From NCBI RefSeq assembly GCF_007004735.1, contig NZ_SSNL01000004.1, positions 665,429 to 729,428 on the forward strand: a stretch of DNA of 64,000 nucleotides, given 5' to 3'. The number at the start of each line of letters is the position of its first letter. Within the stretch, counting starts at the first letter, position 1. The translations under genes were made by a program, and so were the position numbers. The notes beneath the pieces are model-generated. The model ran no database searches. It saw only the letters and a program-made list of their open reading frames with translations, and had not been told where the DNA came from. Below, piece by piece: positions 33,874 to 43,048 of the stretch. Origin of the DNA: Salinigranum halophilum. Lineage in GTDB: Archaea > Halobacteriota > Halobacteria > Halobacteriales > Haloferacaceae.

Positions 33874-35208
33874 TCAGTCTGTACGTTCATAGTGCGTTTC
33901 GAGTGAGTGCAGGATAATAGCGGTGAAACTCGCAAATGCACCGAAAAGCCCGAAGAGGCCCGAAACAACCGCGAGACCGACCGGGAATGTACCCGTGGAG
34001 AGATAGTTGCTGAACGTCCAGTAGACAAAGACGATGGCGATTGCAATCGAGAGGAATCCTGGAATTCCGAGGGCAGAAAGAGGGTGCTTTCGTTCAATCG
34101 TGCGGATGAGATTCCCCACAAGTTGTATTCCATGTCTTAGTGGATGGTGTGAACTCTCATGATCAACGTCATACGAGATTGTAGTGCCGATCTCCTCAAC
34201 GGGGTATCCCATCTTGTGGGCATGATGGAGGATGTCAGTACTGGCACTCATGTCATTACCGATTGTGTCAGTTGCAAGACTATCAATCGCTGTTCTACTG
34301 TAAAGGCGGAAGCCACTCTGCGTGTCTGATACACGTGAATCGCTGCGCACGACCCCCATGCTCAGATTCGTTAGGAGGTTAACCACACCGAACCCAAACC
34401 GACGATATAGTGGCATATCTGTTTGCGCCCCTTCGACAGATCGACTTCCGACAACAATTTCGGCATTACTCCGCTTGAGCGCATTGACGAGCTTTGGGAT
34501 ATCATCCGGGTCGTGTTGTCCATCGCCATCAAGTACCACGAGGTGCTCTGCGCGGCATCGTTTCGCTTCGGTGAACGCCGTCTTGAGCGCCCCGCCGTAT
34601 CCCTTGTTCACCTCGTGTTGGATGACGGTTGCACCGGCCTCCTCGGCTAAACGGACAGTGTCGTCAGTGCTCCCGTCGTCGATAACCACGACCTCGTGGG
34701 CGTAGTTCAGAGACTCCCGGACGACGTCGGCAATCGAACGTTCCTCGTTGTATGCGGGAATCGCCACCAGTACTTCCGATTCCGAATCGACTCGGGGGGC
34801 CGGGACAGCCTCGGTGAGGTACGCGTCGTCCTCACGCAATCGTTGCGTGCTTGTTTCGAAGTCGACAGGGCGTCCAGGGCACTCGTGCAGCAAGACGCCC
34901 GGATACCCAATTTCCCGTGCTTCACGTGCGATACCACTAGCGAACGGGCCGCCCTCCTGATGGAGGTCGACTTCGATGGTGGGCATGCCCAACTGTTCGG
35001 CAAACGAGACCGCTTCGAGTGTCTCGTCGCCCGCATGACAGACAATCGTCTCGTACCCTTCTGTTTGTCCTCGGAGAATCGTGCTCGCGACGTCCTCCGC
35101 GTTATCAGGGGTAGCCACCACAGCGACTACCGGACGATCCGCCTGGCGTCCGATCTCCGGTGCTGATGTGGCTCCGTTTGTGTGTGTAGTCGAGTTGTGT
35201 TGCTCCAT
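33874..35208 (-). CDS. Dolichyl-phosphate-type GT2 glycosyltransferase with N-terminal extension
   Basis: 444 residues. The first 145 residues form a separate nucleotide-binding-like domain (RPVVAVVATPDNAEDVASTI ... YETIVCHAGDETLEAV). The GT-A catalytic domain follows: VLVAIPAYNEERSIADVV, VVVIDDGSTDDT, YGGALKTAF, LVVLDGDGQHDPDDI (DxD) and QSGFRLYS. Two membrane helices close the protein (GIPGFLSIAIAIVFVYWTF, GLAVVSGLFGLFGAF). The layout resembles AglJ/DPM1-type enzymes that charge dolichyl phosphate with the first sugar, making this a candidate priming enzyme for the cluster. The start overlaps the upstream GT2 fragment. Confidence 0.88.
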   Translation of the reverse strand: MEQHNSTTHTNGATSAPEIGRQADRPVVAVVATPDNAEDVASTILRGQTEGYETIVCHAGDETLEAVSFAEQLGMPTIEVDLHQEGGPFASGIAREAREIGYPGVLLHECPGRPVDFETSTQRLREDDAYLTEAVPAPRVDSESEVLVAIPAYNEERSIADVVRESLNYAHEVVVIDDGSTDDTVRLAEEAGATVIQHEVNKGYGGALKTAFTEAKRCRAEHLVVLDGDGQHDPDDIPKLVNALKRSNAEIVVGSRSVEGAQTDMPLYRRFGFGVVNLLTNLSMGVVRSDSRVSDTQSGFRLYSRTAIDSLATDTIGNDMSASTDILHHAHKMGYPVEEIGTTISYDVDHESSHHPLRHGIQLVGNLIRTIERKHPLSALGIPGFLSIAIAIVFVYWTFSNYLSTGTFPVGLAVVSGLFGLFGAFASFTAIILHSLETHYERTD

Positions 35209-35621
35209 CAGGCGATGTCCCTCCCTTCTCGAGAAGTCGCCCGTGGAGAGTACGGGGTGGTAGCACCTCTCGCGAGCCCCTTTGATCCCCGGAGCCGAGG
35301 TACGCTACTTGACTCACAGACCCGATTGCGCTCCCCCTGCACTCGGTTGGTACTCACATTGGTTTCGTCCGAGTCGTTGGTTGCCTTGTTCGTCTCGTGT
35401 TCGATGACCGTCGCCCCGGCAGATGCTGCGACCTCGACGGTCCGGTCGGAGCTGCCGTCGTCGACGACGACCACCTCGTCGGCGAACGCCTGCGCAGAAA
35501 GAATCACACTCCCGATTCCGACTGCCTCGTTGTATGCGGGCAGCCCCACAAGGACACCGAGCTCTGCGTCTCTCGTCTGGGCCGTTTGTGCCGATCCGTT
35601 TGTTAGATTCTGTTGATTCAT
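35208..35621 (-). pseudogene. Truncated GT2 glycosyltransferase
   Basis: Residues 1-80 (ELGVLVGLPAYNEAVGIGSV, DEVVVVDDGSSDRTVEVAAS, VIEHETNK) are a canonical GT2 N-terminus nearly parallel to the neighbouring gene. After ETNK the family sequence (GYGGAL...) is replaced by unrelated residues (ATNDSDETNVSTNRVQG...) to a stop that overlaps the next gene's start. The DxD motif and the acceptor domain are missing. It looks like the remains of a GT2 gene joined by deletion to the leader of the next one. Confidence 0.7.
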
Positions 35622-35931
35622 CAGTCCCCACTACTGAACACACAGCGACTGCCGGACACGGTCGCGACAGCCCCCGAAGATATCCAGCACCCGTTTTCAG
35701 TTCGGACTCGCATTCCTGTCAACCCCGTAATCCCCACGCGTGGATAGACACGCGTACAGCGTCTTATGATATTTGACAGCCATATATCGAGATGGCCAGT
35801 TGATAATACTACTGGAAAATCTTCTTCACTAGTGAATAGTAATGAACATTAACATAATAATATCCGCTCGAAAACGAATCCTCAGTTACGAGACACCAGC
35901 GAGCGGACTGGGCGGCAAGCCAACCCAATTC
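35622..35931 (-). promoter_or_regulatory. Promoter region of the polysaccharide cluster
   Basis: 310 bp without a gene, A/T-rich between 35760 and 35880, upstream of the first minus-strand cluster genes. It contains a perfect 12-bp palindrome TTCACTAGTGAA at 35825-35836, a possible operator, and several TATA-like runs (AATATCATAAGAC reversed near 35763-35775). Confidence 0.4.
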
Positions 35932-38900
35932 TCACTCCCGTAACCGCAACAGCCGCGTCGGCGGGGCCCGCAAGAACCCCAGCGCTCCCACGACGACACT
36001 CGTCACCGACAACACCAACCCACCACCGACGACCATCGCGATGAGCCACGGGACGGCCGGGATCGAGAGGCGAATCCCGAAGACGACCAGCAACCCGGAG
36101 AACTCCAGGAGGCGCAACGCGACGTATGCGACCACCACCCCCACGATCGTCGAGGGGAGGGCGATCACCACCGCATCACGGACCAACAGTCGGAGCACCT
36201 GTCGGTCGGTCGCTCCCGTCGCGCGGTGGACGCCGATGGTCCGCCCCCGGGCGTGGACGGCCTGCGCGAAGGCCGCGGTCGTGCCGCCGATGGTCGCGAG
36301 GCCGGCGAGTAACACGATGGCTCCGAACAGCACCTGCACGTTCCCGAAGACGTTCTCGATGGCCTGGCCGACGGGCGTCCCCGGCGAGTAACTCGCCCCC
36401 TGGGCGGCGATGGATAACACCCGGCTGTCGCCCTGGACGCGATACGTCGTTGAGGCGAGCGTCACCGTCTCGTCGGCGTCCGCCCCGACCGAGTCGACGC
36501 GGATCTCGTACTCGCCCGGGGGGAACCGCTCGTCCAAGCCCGCATCCGTCGTCGGCACGTCGACGCGCGCGGTCTCACCGGCGGCCAACTCCACCGTCCG
36601 CGTCGTGCGCCCCTCGGGCGAGACGAGCGCGAGCGTCCGGTTCAGTCGCGTCCCCCAGGGGTTCGCGACCTGGATATCGACACGGGGTCGCGTGAGCGCG
36701 TTACCCACGGTGGGCGTGACGCTGAGTCGGACCGAGAGCTGTCGCGTCGCACCCTCCGCGAGTCGAATCTCACGCGACGTCGCAGTGTAGCCGTCTTTCT
36801 GGGCGCGGAGTTCGGCCGTCCCTGTCCGGTCGGGAAGCGTGACGACGGCGACACCCTGCCCCCCCGTCTCGTAGGTGTTCGAACCGACGGTGACCGTCGC
36901 CCCCGAGACGAACGAGCCGTTCGGAGCCTCGACGGGGACGATGAGTGTCGCCCCGGGTGGCGCTCGCGCGGGGAGTTCGGCCGGGATCGAGAGCGCGTTC
37001 GGGTCGAACACCTGGACCGACGTCGTGTACCCCTCGACGCCGAGCGTCGTCGCCCCGGTCGTCGAGAGCGTCACGGGAATCTGCACCTCGCCCTCCGCGT
37101 CGGGAGCGAGCGTGACCGACTGCTGCCCCAGGGTCTCGTTCCCCGCGCCCTGGAGGGTGAGCGTCGTCCGTGTCTCGGTCGCGTCGAGGTTTCGCACCGA
37201 GACGGTGACGGCGAAGGACTCACCCAGCGCGACCTGAGCGGGTGCGTCGACACCCGTGACGACGACGCCACGGTCCTGTCCGGGGGCGACGAGCGCCTGC
37301 TGTGCCGCCGAGAGGTCCTCAGTCCGGATGATGTGCGCGCGCGTCTCACTGGTCGCCAGCCCCTGTGCCGTCTCGAGGGGGATCACCAGCATATCGTTGA
37401 GCGTCCCCTCGGCTTCGAACACGCCGACGACCGTTACCCGCCGAACGCCGGGCGTGACGCTCCCCCCGAGGACGATGCTCTCGCCGACCGCGACATCGAG
37501 TGTCGACGCTAGATTCCGCCCGATGACGGCCTCGTCGCGCGACTGCGGTGCCCGCCCTCGGAGTAGTCGCGACTCGGAGACCGACGCGAAGGCGTCGTAG
37601 TCGGCCCCCCGGACCATGTACGGTTGCCCATCGCGCACGGCCGCGTAGATGACCTCGGCGCTCGCGTTGATGCCCTGTGAGCGGAGGAGGTCGGCCGTCC
37701 CCGCATCGACACGACTGTTCAGGGGGTGGGCCGCCCCGGCTTCGACGATGGTCCCGCTCTGTGTCCCCGCGAGCGGGACGAACGCCCCCCACAGCGACCC
37801 CACGAGGAGCACGACGAAGACGAACACCGTCAGCGTCGCCGTCGTCGGGATGGCTGCACGCGGGTCCAACAGCGTCGGGCGCAGCGCCTGCCGGAGGCGG
37901 TGGACACCCCCACTCGGTCGCCCCCCGTCCGTCCGCTCCGCTCGAATCGACGAGAAGAGTCCCCCACGGGCGGAACTCGACCCCCGCGACTGCAACCGGA
38001 GCTGTGCAGGTGGGGTTCGGACCGTCGGCCACGCCGCGAGCGCCCCGGCGACGAGCCCCGAGAGGACCAACACGCCCGCGAGCGTGAGCAAGAGTCGCGC
38101 CACCGCGGGCGTCACGGTCCCCGCGAGACTCACGGGCAACCCCGCAACGACCGCGAGGTTCGTCACGGCGTTCGTCAGGATGACCCCGAGGGCGTACCCG
38201 AGTGCGACGCCACTCAGCACCAGCCCACCCGCACGCGCACAGAGGACGGCGAAGAGCCGTCGCGGTGAGCCGCCCGTCGACCGGATGACGCGAATGTCGT
38301 CGTGGCGGTCACGGATCGACATCCGGGTGACGCTGTACACGACGACCAGGACGAGGATGCCCCCACCGAGCGCCGCGATGGAGAGGATGGTCAGGAGTTC
38401 GCGCACGCCCGCGAGGAGGAACGGCAAGGCAGCGAGGAGCGGCGTCCCCGGTGGGGCGGGCCGCCCGGTCGGCACCGCGCCCGCGATTCCCCCCTCGCTG
38501 TCGAAGACGAGGACGGTCGACACGCCGAGGGAGTCCACCTCCGACGCCGACGCGGCGTACCACCACGGCGGGAGGATGGTCCGGGCGTCGTTCCCCTCCG
38601 TGACGGTCTCGTAGGGACGAACCGTCGTCTCGACCTGTCCTTGGGTTCCGACGAACCGTATCGACTGCGCCTGGGCAACGGGCCCGGCCGCCCCCTGTCG
38701 GATATCGGGGAAGCGTGCCTGTCGCCAGTCGACGGACGCCCCCGAGAGGACCGCGGGTGCATCGGCTGGAATCCCCGCGACGGTCACCGACTCGCCGTTC
38801 ACCGTCGCACGCGCCAGCGGGATGACGACGTCACCCTCTTCGGCGGCGGCCTGTGCCGCCTCGAGCGAGTCGTACTCGGCGACGGTCGCCGTCGACGAGA

Positions 38901-39048
38901 GGTCGTCTTCGAGCGTCTCGGTGTACGCGCCCGCACTCGCCAGGAGGAGGGCCGTCCCGAGGAGGAACGCCGTCGTGATGGCGACGACGAGGACCGTCAG
39001 CCACTCGCGTCGCGACCACCCACGGAGGAAGACGCGTGCGTAGCTCAT
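35932..39048 (-). CDS. Giant FtsX/MacB-type ABC permease with extracellular Ig-like insert
   Basis: 1038 residues. N-terminal helix after MSYARVFLRGWSRREW, a periplasm-facing domain, then FtsX core 1 (about 215-340: LLTILSIAALGGGILVLVVV, DDIRVIRSTGGSPRRLFAVL). A second MacB-like ectodomain follows, then about 350 residues of beta-sandwich repeats (PAQVALGESFAVTVSVRNLD), and a C-terminal FtsX core (VLFGAIVLLAGLATIGGTTA ... TIGVHRATGATDRQVLRLLV). It is far larger than normal FtsX permeases. The ATPase gene lies 82 bp upstream. Such transporters couple cytoplasmic ATP hydrolysis to work outside the membrane. A paralogue is at 46484-49501. Confidence 0.85.
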   Translation of the reverse strand: MSYARVFLRGWSRREWLTVLVVAITTAFLLGTALLLASAGAYTETLEDDLSSTATVAEYDSLEAAQAAAEEGDVVIPLARATVNGESVTVAGIPADAPAVLSGASVDWRQARFPDIRQGAAGPVAQAQSIRFVGTQGQVETTVRPYETVTEGNDARTILPPWWYAASASEVDSLGVSTVLVFDSEGGIAGAVPTGRPAPPGTPLLAALPFLLAGVRELLTILSIAALGGGILVLVVVYSVTRMSIRDRHDDIRVIRSTGGSPRRLFAVLCARAGGLVLSGVALGYALGVILTNAVTNLAVVAGLPVSLAGTVTPAVARLLLTLAGVLVLSGLVAGALAAWPTVRTPPAQLRLQSRGSSSARGGLFSSIRAERTDGGRPSGGVHRLRQALRPTLLDPRAAIPTTATLTVFVFVVLLVGSLWGAFVPLAGTQSGTIVEAGAAHPLNSRVDAGTADLLRSQGINASAEVIYAAVRDGQPYMVRGADYDAFASVSESRLLRGRAPQSRDEAVIGRNLASTLDVAVGESIVLGGSVTPGVRRVTVVGVFEAEGTLNDMLVIPLETAQGLATSETRAHIIRTEDLSAAQQALVAPGQDRGVVVTGVDAPAQVALGESFAVTVSVRNLDATETRTTLTLQGAGNETLGQQSVTLAPDAEGEVQIPVTLSTTGATTLGVEGYTTSVQVFDPNALSIPAELPARAPPGATLIVPVEAPNGSFVSGATVTVGSNTYETGGQGVAVVTLPDRTGTAELRAQKDGYTATSREIRLAEGATRQLSVRLSVTPTVGNALTRPRVDIQVANPWGTRLNRTLALVSPEGRTTRTVELAAGETARVDVPTTDAGLDERFPPGEYEIRVDSVGADADETVTLASTTYRVQGDSRVLSIAAQGASYSPGTPVGQAIENVFGNVQVLFGAIVLLAGLATIGGTTAAFAQAVHARGRTIGVHRATGATDRQVLRLLVRDAVVIALPSTIVGVVVAYVALRLLEFSGLLVVFGIRLSIPAVPWLIAMVVGGGLVLSVTSVVVGALGFLRAPPTRLLRLRE

Positions 39049-39130
39049 CGGACGCGAGTGAGGACAGGGTGGGACGCTGTCGCGACCGCGGCAGGGACGA
39101 GATGGGTGACGAGCGAGGCCATCGCGCGAG

Positions 39131-39820
39131 TCACACGTGTTCTGGTCCGTGTTCTGCGGGTCGACGTTCGAACAGGTCGCCTCCCTGCAGGGTGAGCGAC
39201 TGGGGGAACCGCTCTGTCAGTTGGCGGTCGTGGCTGATGACGACGAGCGCCGTCCCGGCTTCGGCCTTCGTCTCGAACAGCAGGTCCAGCACCGACTCGG
39301 CGGTGTCGGGGTCTAACTGCCCCGTGGGTTCGTCCGCGAGGACGACCGCTGGCCGGTTCGCCAGCGCCCGCGCGATCGCCACTCGCTGTTTCTCCCCACC
39401 CGAGAGCGTGGGTGGGTACTGCTGGGTCAGGTCGGCGATACCGAGCGCCTCGAACAACTGGTCCAGCCAGTCGTCGTCGCGGTCGCCCGCGTGTTCTTGG
39501 GGGAGGGCGGCGTTCTCTCGCACCGTCAGGTCGGGGATGAGCTGGAAATCCTGGAAGACGAAGCCGATGAGGTCTCGGCGCAAGACGGCTCGCTGTCGTT
39601 CCGAGAGGGAACTCGCGTCCTGGCCGTCGATGACGAGCGACCCGCTCGTCGGGACGTCCAACAAGCCCAAAATGTTGAACAGCGTCGTCTTGCCCGCGCC
39701 ACTCGGCCCCTGGATGAGCATCGTCGCGTCGGCGGGAACCGAGATGGAGACGCCGTCGAGAATCCGCTCGCCCGCTCGTTCGACGACGAGGTCTGTCCCC
39801 TGGAGGACCGGGTTAGCCAT
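39131..39820 (-). CDS. ABC transporter ATPase (MacB/LolD type)
   Basis: 229 residues from MANPVLQG at 39820; an ATG 8 codons upstream is possible. Walker A GPSGAGKTT (about 38-46), Q-loop in VFQDFQLIP, signature LSGGEKQRVAIARAL (139 on) and Walker B VVLADEPTGQLD. This FtsE/LolD/MacB class powers FtsX-type permeases and is encoded directly upstream of one. It may also serve the second giant permease, which lacks its own ATPase in the window. Confidence 0.93.
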   Translation of the reverse strand: MANPVLQGTDLVVERAGERILDGVSISVPADATMLIQGPSGAGKTTLFNILGLLDVPTSGSLVIDGQDASSLSERQRAVLRRDLIGFVFQDFQLIPDLTVRENAALPQEHAGDRDDDWLDQLFEALGIADLTQQYPPTLSGGEKQRVAIARALANRPAVVLADEPTGQLDPDTAESVLDLLFETKAEAGTALVVISHDRQLTERFPQSLTLQGGDLFERRPAEHGPEHV

Positions 39821-40069
39821 TGCTGGGTGTGAGTCTCTGCTCACGGTACGTAATGCTGTCGTCAGATCGGAACGGGTCCGAATGCCACGCTCGGTTCGGT
39901 CTTGGGAGCGCGTGTGTTCGTGTCGGTATCGTCGTCGCCAGCTGGCGGAATCGTCCGGCGCAGGCAGCTTCCGTCTCGAGTCGCGCCCCGAGTGCAGTCA
40001 CGTAAGCGTGGCAGATGGCTTCGAGAGCCAGAATAATTAACCAACAAAAGCCGCTTATCGAAGTCTCAA

Positions 40070-41533
40070 GGCTAAAACCCCGCCCTTCAGGGCGGGGATA
40101 CAGCCGACAACTCCTACACAATCCACCGTCGATGGCACGGCTGGATATTCCACGCTAACCGACACTATTAGCAAAACGGTCTTCATAACCAGTTATGAAG
40201 CCAGAAAATGAGTCGGACCATCCGAACATTCGAGGCGACGATTACGAACCAGCAACAGGTTCGTGACGACCTTGACCAACTCGGATGGGCCGCCTCAAAA
40301 CTCTGGAACGTCGGTCGCTACTACGCACAACAACAGTGGGACGAAACGGGCGAGATTCCCGATGACAGGGAACTCAAAGCCGAACTCAAAAGCCACGATC
40401 GCTACACGGACTTGCATTCTCAATCCAGTCAGCGCGTTCTCGAAGAACTCGCTGAAGCGTTCAACGGCTGGTTCGGCAAGCGTCGAAACGGCGACGACCG
40501 TGCCCGACCGCCCGGTTACCGCAAACACGGTGACTCTCACCCGCGTTCAACTGTGTCCTTCAAAGCGGCTGGCTTCAAGCACGACGCACAGTTCACCCGC
40601 GTCCGCCTCTCGAAAGGTCGGAACCTGAAAGAACATCGTTCAGATTTCATCCTCTGTGAGTATCAGACTCGCCCGGATGTTGACCTGACCGAGTGGGACA
40701 TTCAACAGGTTCGTGCTGTCTACAAGCGCGATGAGTGGCGGCTTCAATTCGTCTGTCGCACCACCGCCGACCCGGAACCGCCGGGCGACGAAGTGGCTGG
40801 TGTTGACCTCGGGATATGCAACTTCGCCGCCGTATCATTCGGTGGAGAGTCGGTGTTGTATCCCGGTGGCACACTCAAAGAGGACGAATACTACTTCACG
40901 AAGAAGAAAGCCAAGTGCGACGATTCCTCTTCGCGAGAGGCAACTCGTCTCGACCGGAAGCGGACTGATCGCCGGACGCACTTCTTGCACGCACTCTCGA
41001 AAGAAATCGTGGAGGAGTGTGTCGAACGAGGTGTCGGTAGACTTGTTGTTGGCGACCTCGGCGGCATCCGAGAAGACGACGAGAACGGTGAACCTCGGAA
41101 TTGGGGCGACCACGGTAACCTCGACTTGCACAGGTGGGCGTTCGACCGCTTCACAACGCTTCTTGACTACAAGGCCGAAGCCGAAGGAATCGGAGTGGAG
41201 TTGGTGTCGGAAGGCGGCACATCGAAGTCGTGTTCGGCGTGCGGCCACACCGACGAAAACCAGCGTGTCGAACGTGGACTGTACGTGTGTGAGAAGTGCG
41301 ATACAGTTGCGAACGGGGATGTGAATGGGGCAGAGAACATTCGGCAAAAGGTACTCCCAAGTCTCGCCGCGGATGGCGGTGATAGGGATAACGGCTGGTT
41401 GGCACAGCCAGCGGTTCACCTGTTCGACCGTAGTGTGGGTGTTTTCGCCCCACGAGAACAGGTTGTTAACCGCGAACCGTAATATCCCAACGGCGGTCGG
41501 GAATCCTCGTCCTTCAGGGCGGGGAGGATGTCA
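40070..41533 (+). mobile_element. IS1341-type element with tnpB
   Basis: Left end: hairpin CCCCGCCCTTCAGGGCGGGG at about 40078-40097, followed by blocks (GCCGACAACTCCTAC, GGATATTCCACGC) shared with the left end of the truncated element at 11907-12056. Right end: CGTCCTTCAGGGCGGGGAGG then ATGTCA to about 41533, like the other TnpB elements. tnpB is intact and tnpA is absent. A coding fragment begins exactly at the right end, so the element probably interrupted a gene. Confidence 0.8.
40208..41482 (+). CDS. tnpB: TnpB of IS1341-type element, RuvC-II Glu replaced by Gly
   Basis: 424 residues. RuvC-I Asp in AGVDLGICNF (200), zinc ribbon CSAC/CEKC (342-364) and RuvC-III Asp in NGDVNGAENI (371). 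RuvC-II reads LVVGDLGGI, Gly at 282 instead of Glu, as in the TnpB at 4440. The N-terminus is almost identical in pattern to the truncated tnpB at 11415-11864, so those two belong to one subgroup. Confidence 0.92.
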   Translation: MSRTIRTFEATITNQQQVRDDLDQLGWAASKLWNVGRYYAQQQWDETGEIPDDRELKAELKSHDRYTDLHSQSSQRVLEELAEAFNGWFGKRRNGDDRARPPGYRKHGDSHPRSTVSFKAAGFKHDAQFTRVRLSKGRNLKEHRSDFILCEYQTRPDVDLTEWDIQQVRAVYKRDEWRLQFVCRTTADPEPPGDEVAGVDLGICNFAAVSFGGESVLYPGGTLKEDEYYFTKKKAKCDDSSSREATRLDRKRTDRRTHFLHALSKEIVEECVERGVGRLVVGDLGGIREDDENGEPRNWGDHGNLDLHRWAFDRFTTLLDYKAEAEGIGVELVSEGGTSKSCSACGHTDENQRVERGLYVCEKCDTVANGDVNGAENIRQKVLPSLAADGGDRDNGWLAQPAVHLFDRSVGVFAPREQVVNREP

Positions 41534-41715
41534 ATCGTTGGGCACTCCGGGACGCCGTCAAGCATCCCTCATTCTCGCGCAAGGGCTGGAAGGATATCGC
41601 CGCCAGCGAACACCAGCTGGCGACCGGCCAGGGGCGAACTGACAGTAGCGACGAGATTCGAGCGCGTCTGACTGAGGACACGGATAGGAGCGAGTCGGAT
41701 TCCTCTCACGGCTGA
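41527..41715 (+). pseudogene. Unrecognised coding fragment cut by the IS right end
   Basis: A frame without a start codon begins at the element's right end and reads DVNRWALRDAVKHPSFSRKG, then WKDIAASEHQLATGQGRTDS and on to a TGA at 41713. Composition is that of a real haloarchaeal protein C-terminus; the family is not recognised. Around its end (41703-41731) a hairpin CACGGCTGAGCCCGTG followed by GGCTTCCTCC looks like yet another IS200/IS605 end. The rest of the gap to 41965 holds nothing convincing. Confidence 0.35.
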
Positions 41716-41965
41716 GCCCGTGGGCTTCCTCCGTACAGTTCTGTGACCCGTCCACACGCAGGCGCACATGCAAGCAACAGTCCCTCGTGGGGTCCCGCCC
41801 GAACACACAGGTGACGATGACCAAGTCCAACCCGATCGACGAGTGGGCCGTCTCGGCCGACCGCCGACGCGACACGACCCACACTGACGCACCGACAGCC
41901 GGGCCGTTGCCGACAGCCGAACGGACAGCACACATGACGAGCGACCGTTCCCTGAGGGGCCTGCG

Positions 41966-42160
41966 ATGCTAGCACTCGCCCTCTTGCCCGTGTTACAGCT
42001 CTCCGGCGGGGGGTTCCTCACCTACGCGATCGGCTTCTTCGTCCTCGCCATCGGCGCGGCGGTCGTCGGCTTCCGAGGTGTCGCCGGCATCTCGATGCGG
42101 ATCGCCAAGTTCCTCGTCTTGGTGTTCCTCGTCCTGGCGGTCGTGTCGCTCCTGCTCTAG
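41966..42160 (+). CDS. DUF1328 small membrane protein
   Basis: 64 residues, two hydrophobic helices separated by [16 protein letters not shown], the DUF1328 (YtjA-like) signature. These tiny inner-membrane proteins have no known biochemical role and are often stress-linked. Haloarchaea commonly carry them as single genes. No operon partner is evident. Confidence 0.85.
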   Translation: MLALALLPVLQLSGGGFLTYAIGFFVLAIGAAVVGFRGVAGISMRIAKFLVLVFLVLAVVSLLL

Positions 42161-42273
42161 GCGACGCTCGTCCATCCCACAGCGCGTGAAACGTCTGCGA
42201 ACGGCAGACTGTCCGGTCTTCTTGTCACGCCCCGAACATTCACACCGGGGTGCGCGCAATACCAGCGTGAATC

Positions 42274-42942
42274 ATGAGTACCATGGTCGAAGCGACCCTG
42301 CCGGTCGACCAGTTCGCCCTCAGTGAGACACTCGCGGAGTATCCGTCTGTGGAGTTCGATATCCTGCGGCTGGTCGCCAACGGGACCGACCGGGCGATGC
42401 CGTTCCTCTGGGCGTCGGGTGAGGCGCTCGATGACCTCCCCGCAGTCCTCGAAGCGGACCCGAGCACCGAGAACGTCGAGGTGGTCGCCGAACTCGAAGA
42501 AGAGTACCTCCTCCGGATGGACTGGCGCGCCAACATCCGGGTCATCCTCTACATCATCCTCGAGGAGAACGCGACCATCATCGACGCGACGGGGTCGTCC
42601 GATAGCTGGCTGTTCAGAATCCTCTTTCCGGAACACGACGCCGTCTCGGCCACGCACGAGTTCTGCACCGAGTACGAGGTCGACCTCGAGTTCGAGCGGA
42701 TCTACCAGCTCTCCGATTCTATCCGGCGCGGCCAGTACGGACTCAGCGAGGACCAGTACGAGACCATCGTCCGGGCGTACCGGGACGGCTACTACGAGGT
42801 CCCGCGCGAGACGGGGCTCAAGCAGTTGGCGGAGCACACCGACGTCACCCACCAGTCGCTGTCGGAGCGGCTGCGACGCGGACACGAGACGCTGATCGCG
42901 AACACGTTGAGCCCGGAGTTCGTGTCGGTTCCGGACTCCTGA
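42274..42942 (+). CDS. Bat-type HTH_10 transcriptional regulator
   Basis: 222 residues. The N-terminal two thirds is the haloarchaeal sensory half found with HTH_10 (bacterioopsin activator-like: EVVAELEEEYLLRMDW, RVILYIILEENATI). The C-terminal HTH_10 runs about 160-215 with LSEDQYETIVRAYRDGYYEV, PRETGLKQLAEHTDVTHQSL and SERLRRGHE. It binds promoters; the inducer is unknown. It stands alone between DUF1328 and a stalk protein. An inverted GCCCCG...CGGGGT pair lies just upstream (42229-42251). Confidence 0.88.
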   Translation: MSTMVEATLPVDQFALSETLAEYPSVEFDILRLVANGTDRAMPFLWASGEALDDLPAVLEADPSTENVEVVAELEEEYLLRMDWRANIRVILYIILEENATIIDATGSSDSWLFRILFPEHDAVSATHEFCTEYEVDLEFERIYQLSDSIRRGQYGLSEDQYETIVRAYRDGYYEVPRETGLKQLAEHTDVTHQSLSERLRRGHETLIANTLSPEFVSVPDS

Positions 42943-43048
42943 GTGGTCGCTGCAGTCCGCGGACGCTGAAAGATACCGCAAGCGACTCTCGGAGGGTCCG
43001 CACGCCGTCTCGCGTCAAAATCAGGTACCCTGTCGTCGGGCGGGCCGC

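Noticed and set aside
36126..39195. Long plus-strand frames opposite the FtsX gene
   Set aside because: Arg/Pro/Ser-rich shadows typical of GC-rich antisense DNA; the minus-strand gene has clear domains and membrane segments.
41787..41972. 61-codon frame upstream of DUF1328
   Set aside because: Low-complexity, no conserved pattern, overlaps the DUF1328 start; support is too weak.
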